A DNA stretch of 64,000 nt. It comes from GW2011-AR15 sp964512765. GTDB taxonomy: Archaea > Nanobdellota > Nanobdellia > Woesearchaeales > GW2011-AR15. The first letter of the stretch is position 1. Every line of letters begins with the position of its first letter. Below the pieces are notes generated by a model. The model did not search any database, had not been told where the DNA came from, and saw only the letters and a program-made list of their open reading frames with translations. This document shows positions 8,104 through 16,946 of this stretch, piece after piece. Where the stretch lies: the NCBI GenBank assembly GCA_964512765.1, contig CAZEKF010000004.1:1-64000 (forward strand), in the 5' to 3' direction. A program made the position numbers and the translations under genes.

Positions 8104-8358
8104 TTATTTATACTTAATCTTAAACCCAAGAATTATTGATGCAAGGATAAACACTATTCCGTTCGCAATTATCATTGGCCATTTCATTAAAACAATCCCG
8201 TACAAAAACCATAGAAAAACACCAACAGAAAATAATGAGAACATGCCTAATGAGATATCTTTAGTTTGTTTAGTTTTCCATACCTGGACAACCTGTGGTA
8301 TAAACGCTACTGTTGTTAATATTGCTGCTAATGTTCCTAGTATTTCTCCTGAAACCAT
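8104..8358 (-). CDS. SemiSWEET/PQ-loop sugar transporter
   Basis: An 84-residue, three-helix membrane protein of the MtN3/SemiSWEET family. The PQ motif 'TVAFIPQVVQVWKTK' follows the first helix, and 'DISLGMFSLFSVGVFLWFLYGI' and 'PMIIANGIVFILASIILGFKI' make helices two and three. Members work as homodimers in facilitated transport of small sugars. Start 8358 gives the usual family length. A TATA-like 'attataaac' on the minus strand, about 25 bp before it, supports a leaderless start rather than the in-frame codon at 8412. Confidence 0.85.
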   Translation of the reverse strand: MVSGEILGTLAAILTTVAFIPQVVQVWKTKQTKDISLGMFSLFSVGVFLWFLYGIVLMKWPMIIANGIVFILASIILGFKIKYK

Positions 8359-8441
8359 TAGGCTAGTTATTGTGGTTGTGTTTATAATGATTTTGGTGTA
8401 GATGAGAAACAATTAAATAGCACATGATCCTAACCCTTTTA

Positions 8442-8957
8442 ATGGTAAGATTCAAATTAAAAGAATGCATTATAAGGCCATTCAAAAAAACAGACATTAA
8501 TGCTTTGTATAAGAATATTAAAAGTTACAATGTAATTAGATACACAACAATTCCTTATCCTTATAAGAAAAAAGGTGCAAAAGAGTTTGTTGAAGAGGCT
8601 CTCAAAAATTATAGAAAAAGAAAAAAAACAGATATTGTTTTTGCAATTGAGATCAATAATGAAGTCAATGGAGCAATAGGTATTCATGAGATTGAGGAAC
8701 ATAAAGCAAAGATAGGGTATTGGCTTAATGATAAATATTGGAACAAAGGCATAATGAGTAAAGTAGTAAAAAAAGTGTCTAGTTATGCTTTTAATACTCT
8801 TAAGCTAAAAAGACTTGAAGCACCAGTACATCCTAAAAATATTGGATCTATGAAAGTTTTGGAAAAAAATGGTTTTAAATTAGAAGGTAAGTTCATGAAG
8901 TATGAATATCATAGAGGTAAATTAAGTGATACTTATTTTTTTGGTAAAGTTAAATAA
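8442..8957 (+). CDS. GNAT family N-acetyltransferase (RimJ/RimL-like)
   Basis: A 171-residue acetyltransferase. It begins with 'IIRPFKKTDINALYKNI', then the core 'DIVFAIEINNEVNGAIGIHEI', the acetyl-CoA pyrophosphate loop region 'IGYWLNDKYWNKGIMSKVV' and the C-terminal 'RLEAPVHPKNIGSMKVLEKNGFKLEG' typical of the RimJ/RimL subgroup, which acetylates N-terminal or side-chain amines. The specific substrate is unknown. ATG 8442 is chosen because an 'aattaaatag' box about 22 bp upstream implies a leaderless message and the family motif begins right after it. Confidence 0.87.
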   Translation: MVRFKLKECIIRPFKKTDINALYKNIKSYNVIRYTTIPYPYKKKGAKEFVEEALKNYRKRKKTDIVFAIEINNEVNGAIGIHEIEEHKAKIGYWLNDKYWNKGIMSKVVKKVSSYAFNTLKLKRLEAPVHPKNIGSMKVLEKNGFKLEGKFMKYEYHRGKLSDTYFFGKVK

Positions 8958-8977
8958 TTAATCAATTATGGATTTCC

Positions 8978-9049
8978 ACTGGACACACATTTCATCCAAT
9001 CTTCTGGTCTATTAATACTAAAAATATCTTCACTGGACACACTGGACAT
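8978..9049 (+). repeat. Three ACTGGACA octamers in an intergenic region
   Basis: ACTGGACA occurs at 8978-8985, 9033-9040 and 9042-9049, the last two almost abutting, between the acetyltransferase gene and the GyrI-like gene. A fourth copy is at 6041-6048, also intergenic. Whether they are regulatory is unknown. Confidence 0.5.
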
Positions 9050-9103
9050 TCTCACGTAACGCTTATAAACAATGTTGTGTTAAGGTGATTCGGTGATACA
9101 GAC

Positions 9104-9559
9104 ATGGAACATAAAATTGTACATAAACCAAGGTTTAGAGTAGTTGGCATGGAAGTTGTAACTTCTATGACAGACGAAAAGAATAAGAAAGATTGTCCGG
9201 ATATATGGACAAAGTTCATGCCAAGAATTAATGAACTAACTAACAAAAACCCTGGTGTTTGTTACGGGTTGTGTATTATGCTAAACGAGACAGATTTCAG
9301 GTATATTGCAGCTGTTGAAACAGACGACGAAATCCCAGAAGGCATGATTGAACTAGAAATACCTGACTCAGACTATGTCATGATAACGCATAAAGGCCAT
9401 GTAAGTAAAATGTGCAGTACATGGGATGCACTGTATAAAGAAGTACTCCCTAAATCTGGTAGAGAAGAGATTAAAGAAGGGATTAGCTTTGAATATTATG
9501 ATCATCGGTATAAAGATGATGAGACTAATGAGACAGACCTTTACATACCTGTTAAATGA
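9104..9559 (+). CDS. GyrI-like/effector-binding domain protein
   Basis: A 151-residue protein of the GyrI-like small-molecule binding superfamily (AraC effector-binding fold). It shows the opening strand 'KPRFRVVGMEVVTSM', the central 'GVCYGLCIMLNETDFRYIAAVETD', then 'ELEIPDSDYVMITHKGHVSKMCSTWDALYKEVLP' and the closing 'GISFEYYDHRY...ETDLYIPVK'. There is no DNA-binding domain, so it is a stand-alone ligand-binding protein. GGTGAT sequences precede the ATG. Its stop overlaps the start of the exonuclease-like gene (ATGA), so they are translationally coupled, though no functional link is apparent. Confidence 0.82.
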   Translation: MEHKIVHKPRFRVVGMEVVTSMTDEKNKKDCPDIWTKFMPRINELTNKNPGVCYGLCIMLNETDFRYIAAVETDDEIPEGMIELEIPDSDYVMITHKGHVSKMCSTWDALYKEVLPKSGREEIKEGISFEYYDHRYKDDETNETDLYIPVK

Positions 9560-10317
9560 TAATTAAACAAACTTTTATTTTTCTTTCTAAACTTAAACAT
9601 AAAAAAGAACAATTGATCTGGAGCCAAGGAATCACGGACTGGGACAAATTCCTTGGCAATCAAATAAAAGGCATTTCTAAGAAATCTAAAGCGTATTATG
9701 ATAGGAAGATACAGGAAGCTAGGAAAGCTTTGTACGAAAACAATTCTTCATATTTCATGAACAAACTACCAACCACAGAAACATGGAGATTATATGATTC
9801 TTTTAAACAAGAAACAGTGTTTCTAGATATTGAAACATCTTCTGCAACAAACATTAATTCATATCTCACAGTAATTGGATTGTTCGATGGAATTAACACA
9901 AAGATAATGATAAGAGATGTTAACTTAAACATCAAGGAGCTAAAAAAAGAACTAACCAAGTACAAACTAATTGTAACTTTTAATGGTTCAACTTTTGACA
10001 TTCCGTATCTTAATAAAAAATATCCTGACTTACTTCCTAATATACCTCACATTGACTTGAGACATCTCTGTAACAAGATAGAATTAAAAGGTGGATTGAA
10101 ACAAATTGAACAAAAATTAGGGATAACCAGGGAAAACAAAATAATTGAAAGATTGTACGGAGGAGATCCATTAAAATTATGGCGAATGTTTAAAGGAAGT
10201 GGTGACGAATATTATCTTAATCTGTTAGTTGAATATAATGAAGAAGATATAATAAATTTAAAGAAAATAACCGAACATACTATAGAAAAGTTAAAACAAA
10301 TTTATTTAAAACAATAA
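9556..10317 (+). CDS. YprB-type RNase H-like exonuclease domain protein
   Basis: A 253-residue protein with a DEDD-type RNase H-like fold: 'TVFLDIETSS' (first D and E), 'LIVTFNGSTFDIPYLNKKYP' (second D), 'HIDLRHLCNK' and 'LLVEYNEEDIINLKKI' (last D region). This is the YprB ribonuclease H-like family (RNase_H_2), a metal-dependent 3'-5' exonuclease fold, often linked to helicases in other organisms. Here it is free-standing. ATG overlaps the previous stop. Substrate, DNA or RNA, is unknown. Confidence 0.84.
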   Translation: MIIKQTFIFLSKLKHKKEQLIWSQGITDWDKFLGNQIKGISKKSKAYYDRKIQEARKALYENNSSYFMNKLPTTETWRLYDSFKQETVFLDIETSSATNINSYLTVIGLFDGINTKIMIRDVNLNIKELKKELTKYKLIVTFNGSTFDIPYLNKKYPDLLPNIPHIDLRHLCNKIELKGGLKQIEQKLGITRENKIIERLYGGDPLKLWRMFKGSGDEYYLNLLVEYNEEDIINLKKITEHTIEKLKQIYLKQ

Positions 10318-10333
10318 TTAATACTTAATCTAA

Positions 10334-10930
10334 ATGAAATTTTCAGAAATAGAAAAACAGCATTTGCTAAAAGCATGGTTAGCACTAAGCTTTGCGTTCG
10401 CTATTTTATATTCAAGTGTGTTTTCACTAGGTTTTATGATTTATTTTGTTATGGCATTACTAACCGTAGGGTTAGGTTTCATGTTACACGAGATAGCACA
10501 TAAATACGTTGCACAACGGTACGGGTGCTGGGCAGAGTTCAGAGCAGATGATAGAATGTTAATGTTTACTGTAATCTCTGCATTCTTAGGTTTTGTGTTC
10601 GCTGCACCCGGAGCAGTTTACATCCAGGGACATGTTACAATAGAAAAAAACGGTAAAATATCTTTAGCAGGACCAGTAACAAACATCTTGTTATCCATAA
10701 TCTTTTTATCGTTAATGTTATATTTACCTTCACTAGGATTATTAACAATAGCTTTTAACTATGGATATAGAATAAACGCATTCATTGCATTATTTAACAT
10801 GCTGCCTTTTATGAACTTTGATGGTGTAAAAATAATAAAATGGAACAAAATAATATATGTTATAACAATTGTTTTTGCTGCTTTGCTTGTGTTGTTACCA
10901 ATCCAACAAATCTTGCTCAAGATTACTTAG
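10334..10930 (+). CDS. M50 site-2 protease family membrane metalloprotease
   Basis: A 198-residue polytopic protein with the zinc motif 'HEIAH' (residues 52-56) inside a membrane helix and the second metal-ligand motif 'NMLPFMNFDG' (residues 155-164), both canonical for site-2 proteases that cut substrates within the membrane. 'SLAGPVTNILLS' matches the conserved stretch between them. There is no PDZ or CBS domain, so this is the minimal form. The TATA-like 'aatacttaatcta' is close to the ATG. Its 3' end overlaps the convergent lipoprotein gene by 36 bp. Confidence 0.9.
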   Translation: MKFSEIEKQHLLKAWLALSFAFAILYSSVFSLGFMIYFVMALLTVGLGFMLHEIAHKYVAQRYGCWAEFRADDRMLMFTVISAFLGFVFAAPGAVYIQGHVTIEKNGKISLAGPVTNILLSIIFLSLMLYLPSLGLLTIAFNYGYRINAFIALFNMLPFMNFDGVKIIKWNKIIYVITIVFAALLVLLPIQQILLKIT

Positions 10931-11110
10931 ATCAGTGTCAATTTCTTCCTGGCTAAGTTCTGTGTCAACAGATTCTGCTTCATCAATACTTTCTGTAATA
11001 TCAGATGTTGCATCGTCATTTGTTCCAGGTTCTGCTGTTTGATTACTACAACCAGTTATTACCAAAGAAACCAGCATTAAAACTAATAATGTTGAAATTA
11101 TTTTTTTCAT
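10895..11110 (-). CDS. Small acidic lipoprotein
   Basis: A 71-residue protein with a signal peptide ending in the lipobox 'LVITGC' (Cys at about residue 21), followed by a short Asp/Glu/Ser/Thr-rich tail without a recognisable fold. The lipobox predicts export and lipid anchoring of the cysteine. The tail is too acidic and short for an enzyme domain. Its signal peptide resembles that of the next minus-strand gene upstream (11182-12534), which begins with the same 'MKKIIS'. Confidence 0.7.
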   Translation of the reverse strand: MKKIISTLLVLMLVSLVITGCSNQTAEPGTNDDATSDITESIDEAESVDTELSQEEIDTDLSNLEQDLLDW

Positions 11111-11181
11111 TGTATCCCTCTTTTCATATTTTTCATAGTATAGCTGTTATTTATACTTTGTGAAAAATATGAAAAAATAAA

Positions 11182-12534
11182 TTAACTGGTTTCCTCACCA
11201 GTTTCTTCTTGTTCAGACTCTTCGACTTCTTCACTTTCTTCTTCAGAGTCTTCTTCTTCAGAATCACTATCTTCGTCATCATCAACTTCTTCAACAACAA
11301 CGTAATCTTCTTCATCTTCTTCATCTTCTTCAGTCACTGATTCAACACTACCTGCAGTGTCACGGATACTTTCAATGATTTCTTTAGAAACCTCGTGTGC
11401 TTCTTTCAAGTCTTCGTGAGCTTCTTTGACTAAAGCTTTTGCTTGTTCAACTAGATCATCAACTTCTTCTTGAGTACCTTCTTCAGAATCTGCTAATTCT
11501 CTTGCTTGTTTAAACATCTCACTTGCATCTTTGAACTTGGTTCGCGCACTTTCAACTTCTTCACTGAACAATTCAACTAAATCTTCAACTTCACTAACAT
11601 CATAACCTTGTTCTTCAAGTTTCACCAAAGCTTTTTCTAATTTTCTTTCAAGATGCTCTGCTCGTTTTAACACGTCCTGAACATTAGCTTTAATAACACG
11701 GCCAGCATGCAACTTAACTTTATGCTGCATTCTTTTCCATGCATGAATAATAGCTTGACCTGCTTCTTTAACTTCTTCTTTAGTTTCTGCAGAGTCAACA
11801 TCAGACTTAGCATCTTCAATTACCTGGATCTTTTCATCAAGATCAGCTAACATTTCAGTTACTTCATCTTCTGTTAAATCATCATTTTCTTCAACTTTTG
11901 CTTTGATCTTTTCTAAGTTATTAATAACCAGATCAGCAACTTTTGTTAAGTATTGTTTAGAATGTTCCAATGCGGTTTCTTCATCACCAGACTCAACAGC
12001 ATCTTTGAACTCTTTTCTAAGTTCTTTTAACTCATCTTTTAACTCACTGTACTTATCTTTTAATTCACTATATTTGTGCTTTAACTCTTGGTAATTTTTA
12101 ACAGTCCTTGCTCTGAACATGTCTGCTTTGTTAGCAAATTTATTAACTTTATAATGAGTCAATGCTTGTTTTAACTCGTCAACATTTTTTGTTGCCAAAT
12201 CTTTTATCTTTTGCCTGTTAAGATGGCTAAGTTTTTTTTGTTCAGCTTCATTTAAACCTGCTGTGTTCTGTAACTTACGAGCACTAAGCTTTCTAACTTG
12301 TCCAACCTGTGCTTTATCTACAATGTTCTGCACAAGGTTTTTACACTCAGAGTTTAACCTGTGCAGTCCTGCATTAGGAAACTTATCTTTTAAATACCTA
12401 ACACATAACGCCACACTCCCTTTTTTCTTTGCTTCCCCTTTTATTTCGTCTGTTAGTTCAACATCTTCTGTTTGTGCAAATACAATGTTTGTAACAAACA
12501 TCAAAACCACAAACAAACTAATGATTTTTTTCAT
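11182..12534 (-). CDS. Secreted coiled-coil protein with acidic C-terminal tail
   Basis: A 450-residue protein with an N-terminal signal peptide (about residues 1-20, ending 'NIVFA'). A basic segment and long coiled coils follow (for example 'KHKYSELKDKYSELKDELKE', about residues 150-185, and more to about 390). The last 50 residues are almost purely Asp, Glu, Ser and Val. There is no membrane anchor. The family is not recognised; related Lys/Glu-rich secreted proteins are common in reduced archaeal genomes. It is divergent from the membrane winged-helix gene at 12735, sharing a 200-bp promoter region with repeated motifs. Confidence 0.7.
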   Translation of the reverse strand: MKKIISLFVVLMFVTNIVFAQTEDVELTDEIKGEAKKKGSVALCVRYLKDKFPNAGLHRLNSECKNLVQNIVDKAQVGQVRKLSARKLQNTAGLNEAEQKKLSHLNRQKIKDLATKNVDELKQALTHYKVNKFANKADMFRARTVKNYQELKHKYSELKDKYSELKDELKELRKEFKDAVESGDEETALEHSKQYLTKVADLVINNLEKIKAKVEENDDLTEDEVTEMLADLDEKIQVIEDAKSDVDSAETKEEVKEAGQAIIHAWKRMQHKVKLHAGRVIKANVQDVLKRAEHLERKLEKALVKLEEQGYDVSEVEDLVELFSEEVESARTKFKDASEMFKQARELADSEEGTQEEVDDLVEQAKALVKEAHEDLKEAHEVSKEIIESIRDTAGSVESVTEEDEEDEEDYVVVEEVDDDEDSDSEEEDSEEESEEVEESEQEETGEETS

Positions 12535-12604
12535 GTTATTTCAACCTCCAATTTATATTTGTTTATTTTAATTTAGAATAATGTGAAACCTCTATTGTTT
12601 ATAA

Positions 12605-12712
12605 AGAAACTTTCAGTTTTTATTATTTAGAAACTTTATATATTTCAATTTCAGTGATTAGAAGCTTTATACTTGCTTTTTTCAAGTTATGTATTTCAGA
12701 AACCTTTTTATA
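12605..12712 (+). promoter_or_regulatory. Four AGAAACTTTATA-like direct repeats in a divergent promoter region
   Basis: Related sequences lie at 12605-12613 (AGAAACTTT), 12629-12640 (AGAAACTTTATA), 12660-12671 (AGAAGCTTTATA) and 12698-12712 (AGAAACC then TTTTTATA). Some overlap TATA-like boxes for the gene starting at 12735. They could be operators for the winged-helix protein encoded directly downstream. Confidence 0.4.
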
Positions 12713-12734
12713 CAATTTAGTAACTACCTGGTTT

Positions 12735-13400
12735 ATGAAAAAGATTATTATTTATTTTTTCTTATCATGTTTACTATTATCTTTTTCTAACGCAGCAACA
12801 ATTTATGGTACAATTTATGATCTTTCAATTACCAGAGTAAACAATGCAATTGTGGAAATAAACACAAACCCAAATCAAAGATATGTGGCAGTAAACGGAA
12901 CTTACCAATTTGAAATACCTATTGGAGATTATACAATCACATCATATTTTGAAGGAATGAATGCTGAAGAAAATTTGACAGTTGTTGACGATGGAATTTA
13001 TATTTTAGACTTGTTTCTATATCCAAATCTAGACGAAGAAGAACAATTGTTTGAAGACCTTAATTTTGATATTCAAGACCCCTACCAAAAACAAAAAAAA
13101 ACAGGATGGATTTTATTTCCAATAGTACTAGCATCTGTTTTTTTATTCTTTATATTAAAACTAAACACAAAATTAATCAAAAAAGAAGTCCAGGAAGAAA
13201 TTAAAATAATGGACACTGATCTTAACAAAATTCTTTCTTTACTAAAAAAAAACAAAGGTAGAATGACCCAGAGAGAAATAAGAAAAGAATTTCCACTGTC
13301 TGAAGCAAAGGTAAGTTTAATGATAACAGAGCTTGAATCAATGGACAAAGTCAAAAAAATAAAAAAAGGTAGAGGTAATGTAATAATATTCAAAAAATAG
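12735..13400 (+). CDS. Membrane-anchored winged-helix protein with extracellular beta-sandwich domain
   Basis: A 221-residue protein from ATG 12735, where a signal peptide 'MKKIIIYFFLSCLLLSFSNA' begins. Residues about 21-105 form a carboxypeptidase-regulatory-like beta-sandwich ('ATIYGTIYDLSITRVNNAIVEINT', 'YQFEIPIGDYTITSYFEGM'). A membrane helix follows (about 130-150, 'GWILFPIVLASVFLFFILKL'), then a cytoplasmic winged helix-turn-helix ('MTQREIRKEFPLSEAKVSLMITELE...GRGNVIIFKK'). This layout suggests a one-component transmembrane transcription regulator. The signal and target genes are unknown; its own promoter carries repeats. Confidence 0.78.
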   Translation: MKKIIIYFFLSCLLLSFSNAATIYGTIYDLSITRVNNAIVEINTNPNQRYVAVNGTYQFEIPIGDYTITSYFEGMNAEENLTVVDDGIYILDLFLYPNLDEEEQLFEDLNFDIQDPYQKQKKTGWILFPIVLASVFLFFILKLNTKLIKKEVQEEIKIMDTDLNKILSLLKKNKGRMTQREIRKEFPLSEAKVSLMITELESMDKVKKIKKGRGNVIIFKK

Positions 13401-13402
13401 GT

Positions 13403-15676
13403 TTATTCTCTTAACTTTCTTTTTCTAACTTCTTGTTTAAACCAGTTTTCCCATTCAAGATATATTTTTTTATGATCAAGTTTGCCAGTTTTTTTCTTAA
13501 CTTTTTCATTAAAAATATGAAACATGTCATTGCATAATATTACAAACGGTGCTTCCAACATGTCCATGTCATCCAGTTCAACAGCTTTGTTAACTAAGGT
13601 TTCTCTGTACTTGGCTCTTAGCAAAATGTCTTGCCAAACAGCGTCCCAGTTACCTGCATAATCAGCTATTTTACCAGCAATTGTTTTCAACACATCAGAC
13701 TCACCGTTAATCAAATCATGTGTTGGTACTAATTCGTCTTTTTTAGCATCATATTTCATCAAGTCAATAAATCCATGCTCTGTCAATGGATCTTGTTCCC
13801 AATGTTTCTGTACTTCAGTTATTTGAGTAACTCGTCTATACTTATGTAAACCGTCTGCAGATTTAATTGGTGCAGCAATAACAATAATATCAGTTGCTTT
13901 GAAACTTGTTTTTGGCACTCCAATATCATTCACAACTCTATCATATAATCCATAAGGAGAATCAGCGTGGATAGTGCCTGCTACAACATTTGCAGCTGCA
14001 CCGACTCGCATTGCTTCATACAATGCAACAGCTTCTTTACTTCTGACTTCACCCACTATTAACGAACTATCACCCAACCTTAAAGTGGCTCTTATACCAA
14101 TACTAGCATCTAACTCGCTTCCTGTCTGGGTCAATGCAGAAGCAACTTTCATTGATTGAATATTAAACCCTAATTTTCTTAACTGAGGCACAGGTAATTC
14201 TAATGTGTCTTCAATTGTTATTACTCTATACCTCCTCATGATTTCAACCATTATTGATGACAAGAAACTACTTTTACCAGAACTTCGAGTTCCACAAACC
14301 ATCATTGTTCTAGTACCATCTATTAAAAAACTCAATAACCCAGCTGCAAGAGGATTAATCATTTTATATTTGATAAATAAGGGTAGTGTCCATGGTTTAT
14401 CTCTATGTCTTCTAAAAGAAAACGCTAGTCCTGTAGGGTTCAATGGCCTGTTAATAGCTGAAACTCTTGTGTTTGCACCAGGTAATTCTAACTCTGTGTC
14501 TAAAATAGGATTTGCCTCGTCCAACGGCCTGCCAGAAATCATTCTTAGTTTAGACGCCCAGCTATCAGCTTCTTGAGGAGTAGGTATAATATTAGTTACA
14601 CAGTCATCATAGTTACCGTGGACAATAAAAATAGGAATACGCCCCATTGGACTATTAATGGAAATGTCCTGGATTTCTTCGTCTTGTAACAACACTTCAA
14701 TTAAACCAAAACCAACAGTATACCGTACTAAGATTTGAGTTAATTCTTCAATTTCCTTTTGCCTTAAAGGAATTTTTCTATAACTAGCAAGTTCTTCAAT
14801 TAAATCACGGCCAACATTAGAAAAAACTTCACGCATTCTTTTAGGATCAACAAAATCTTCTCGTTTAGGTTTATGCTCAGCCATTATGTTACGAGCTGTG
14901 TCTAATAACTCATATTTCTCTTCACTTAACTTAAATTCTGGCGGCATTATATGGTATAATGTTTTAACATCTTCATTTAGCCTAAACACAGTTATCTCTG
15001 TATCAGTACCGATTGTATAACTATCTATTTCTTCACCATTTTTAGGATACGTAGACATTAACTTTGTATACATGAAATCAGGTTTAATAGTTGGGTTAAA
15101 GATATGTCTATAAGCAGACCTTTCACCGATCTCGTAACCTGCTAGATATGGTCTTGCAATAATGATTAACTTTGTGTCTTCAAGAAGGTCAATAAGATAT
15201 TCAAGTATTGAGACGTAGGTTGTAATACAATCATTAGTAGTCTCATCATCACTTTTTTCTAATATTATTTTTTCACGTCTTTTTATTCTTTTTAACTCGA
15301 CAAAAGCTCCTAATGGATCTTTTAGTAATAAATTAGATATGATGTTTTTAATCTGTGTGTACCATGAGTCTGCAAACTTCTTGCATTTTCCTGAGCTTAA
15401 AACAGTAACACCGAACTGATCTTTTTCTCTAGATAGTTTTCTATACAAAATAGCAATCTCTGTTAACAATGAAGTTTGTTGGTAATCATATTCATATTCT
15501 CTTTTTTGGTAAAAAACAATTTTGCTTATACCAGAAATCTCTGCAACTTTTTCAATCACTTTTGACATTGTGAATGAACTATCTTCAACGCTTGGCATGA
15601 CTGAAGTTTGTGAAAAATCGCATTTTAACGTGGTATCTTCACCTACTCGTTCAACAGAAAATTTAATATCAGCCAT
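13403..15676 (-). CDS. Large VirB11/GspE-type secretion ATPase
   Basis: A 757-residue ATPase of the type II/IV secretion superfamily, larger than usual because of an N-terminal domain of roughly 270 residues. Core motifs: 'LLQDEEIQDISINSP', Walker A 'CGTRSSGKSSF' (about residues 457-467), 'ITIEDTLELPVPQL', Walker B 'LRLGDSSLIVGEVRSKE' and the His box 'AGTIHAD'. The loop G-T-R-S-S-G-K-S differs from the usual GGTGSGKT but keeps the G-x4-GK-S pattern. It likely powers assembly of the pilin cluster on its right (16930-22881). No platform F gene lies next to it. Confidence 0.88.
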   Translation of the reverse strand: MADIKFSVERVGEDTTLKCDFSQTSVMPSVEDSSFTMSKVIEKVAEISGISKIVFYQKREYEYDYQQTSLLTEIAILYRKLSREKDQFGVTVLSSGKCKKFADSWYTQIKNIISNLLLKDPLGAFVELKRIKRREKIILEKSDDETTNDCITTYVSILEYLIDLLEDTKLIIIARPYLAGYEIGERSAYRHIFNPTIKPDFMYTKLMSTYPKNGEEIDSYTIGTDTEITVFRLNEDVKTLYHIMPPEFKLSEEKYELLDTARNIMAEHKPKREDFVDPKRMREVFSNVGRDLIEELASYRKIPLRQKEIEELTQILVRYTVGFGLIEVLLQDEEIQDISINSPMGRIPIFIVHGNYDDCVTNIIPTPQEADSWASKLRMISGRPLDEANPILDTELELPGANTRVSAINRPLNPTGLAFSFRRHRDKPWTLPLFIKYKMINPLAAGLLSFLIDGTRTMMVCGTRSSGKSSFLSSIMVEIMRRYRVITIEDTLELPVPQLRKLGFNIQSMKVASALTQTGSELDASIGIRATLRLGDSSLIVGEVRSKEAVALYEAMRVGAAANVVAGTIHADSPYGLYDRVVNDIGVPKTSFKATDIIVIAAPIKSADGLHKYRRVTQITEVQKHWEQDPLTEHGFIDLMKYDAKKDELVPTHDLINGESDVLKTIAGKIADYAGNWDAVWQDILLRAKYRETLVNKAVELDDMDMLEAPFVILCNDMFHIFNEKVKKKTGKLDHKKIYLEWENWFKQEVRKRKLRE

Positions 15677-15741
15677 TTTTTTAATTGAGCAAAACTTTAT
15701 ATATGCATTACAAACTAATATGATTTAAAAACTTTTTTAAG

Positions 15742-16191
15742 ATGGAACAACAAAAACCTGAACCTAAAAAAGAAAAACAGGACAAACATAAACAACCTAA
15801 ACCTGTTAAACCTTCTAAACAATCAAAACAACAACCTCAAGTCCCTGACAATGTTGTTAAGCAATTAGAAGAGATAACTAGAAGGTTAAGATTGTTAGAA
15901 GAACGTTATTCTGGGTTAAGAAAAAAGACACAGTTCACTGAACAAAATATGTTAAAAGATGCAAAGGATTTGTTTGAAGAAATTTCGAGTTTACAAGAAA
16001 CTATTTCTGAACTAAAAAACGAAATGTCTGAGTTAATAGAAAAATTAGGCAAGTTAAGTGAAGAAGTTAATAACGCAGTCAGTAAAACTGAGTTTAATGT
16101 TCTTGCAAAATATATAGATTATTGGCAGCCAATGAATTTCCTTACTAGGAAGGAAGCTGAAGAGCTTATTTCTGAACTGAAAAAAAATTAG
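15742..16191 (+). CDS. Coiled-coil protein, possibly archaellum/pilus accessory (FlaC/FlaD-like)
   Basis: A 149-residue protein. It has a Lys/Pro/Gln-rich disordered N-terminus (1-40), a long heptad-rich coiled coil (about 42-115) and a short conserved-looking end 'LAKYIDYWQPMNFLTRKEAEELISEL'. That ending loosely resembles archaellum accessory proteins FlaC/FlaD/FlaE, but I cannot confirm it by eye. Divergent from the ATPase at 13403 and followed by another coiled-coil gene and a pilin, so a role at the cytoplasmic base of the pilus is plausible. Confidence 0.55.
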   Translation: MEQQKPEPKKEKQDKHKQPKPVKPSKQSKQQPQVPDNVVKQLEEITRRLRLLEERYSGLRKKTQFTEQNMLKDAKDLFEEISSLQETISELKNEMSELIEKLGKLSEEVNNAVSKTEFNVLAKYIDYWQPMNFLTRKEAEELISELKKN

Positions 16192-16232
16192 CGAAAGTTA
16201 TTTATACTTTGAATATCTTATTTTGATTCAAA

Positions 16233-16946
16233 ATGCCACAAGGATCGCCTATTAACGAAATTCTACAAATGAGACAGCAAGGTTTGTCAAATAACCAGAT
16301 AATTCAAAATTTGCAAAGAGAAGGATATTCAAACACACAAATTTTTGATTCCATGAACCAGGCAGATACAAAAATGGCTGTGGAAGGAATGCAACCTGTT
16401 CCTCAAGATCAGGCAACGCCTGGCAAAGACGTTTCTCAAGATGTTTTTACTACAGCACCCGTTGGAGGGCAACCGGCTGTTGAACAACCACAAATGGAAC
16501 AACAGGTTGTGTCTAACCAAGTTTCGTTTAATCAATCATCTGGTGACCAATCTTCTTTTAGTCAACCAGAACCGTCAATGAAAATGCCACAATCATCTTT
16601 TCAAAATGAACAAGTAAAAGTTGAAGAACTTGTTGAAGCTATTGTTGAAGAGAAATGGGATGAATTGTTGAAAGATGTAAATAAAGTCGTGCAATGGAAG
16701 AACAAAGTTGAAGCACGCGTTTCTGAGATAGAGATTAAACTTGACCATTTAAAAGAAAGTTATTCAGAGTTGCAGAAAGCAGTTATGGGTAAAGTTAACG
16801 AGTATGATAAACATATTATGGAAGTTGGTTCAGATATAAAAGCAATGGAAAAAGTATTTTCAAAAGTACTTCCTGTATTTACTGAGAATGTTAATGAATT
16901 GTCTAATATTACAAAACGTGTAAAAGAGGATGAAAAAAATGATTAA
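16233..16946 (+). CDS. Coiled-coil protein with N-terminal 'GLSxxQI' helical motif
   Basis: A 237-residue protein. Residues about 5-45 ('EILQMRQQGLSNNQIIQNLQREGYSNTQIFDSM') form a small helical module seen again at 29146-30099 ('KKGLSPKQIKENLLSKGWKDTKFIEMV'). A Gln/Pro/Ser-rich linker follows (46-130), then a coiled coil (about 140-230). No signal peptide or membrane helix, so it is cytoplasmic. It precedes and overlaps a pilin gene by 17 bp, pointing to a shared transcript and a role with the pilus machinery. Precise function unknown. Confidence 0.65.
   Translation: MPQGSPINEILQMRQQGLSNNQIIQNLQREGYSNTQIFDSMNQADTKMAVEGMQPVPQDQATPGKDVSQDVFTTAPVGGQPAVEQPQMEQQVVSNQVSFNQSSGDQSSFSQPEPSMKMPQSSFQNEQVKVEELVEAIVEEKWDELLKDVNKVVQWKNKVEARVSEIEIKLDHLKESYSELQKAVMGKVNEYDKHIMEVGSDIKAMEKVFSKVLPVFTENVNELSNITKRVKEDEKND

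Noticed and set aside
11903..12571. Plus-strand frames opposite the secreted coiled-coil gene
   Set aside because: Ser/Phe-rich reverse complements of a Lys/Glu coiled coil; the minus-strand gene has a signal peptide and consistent composition.
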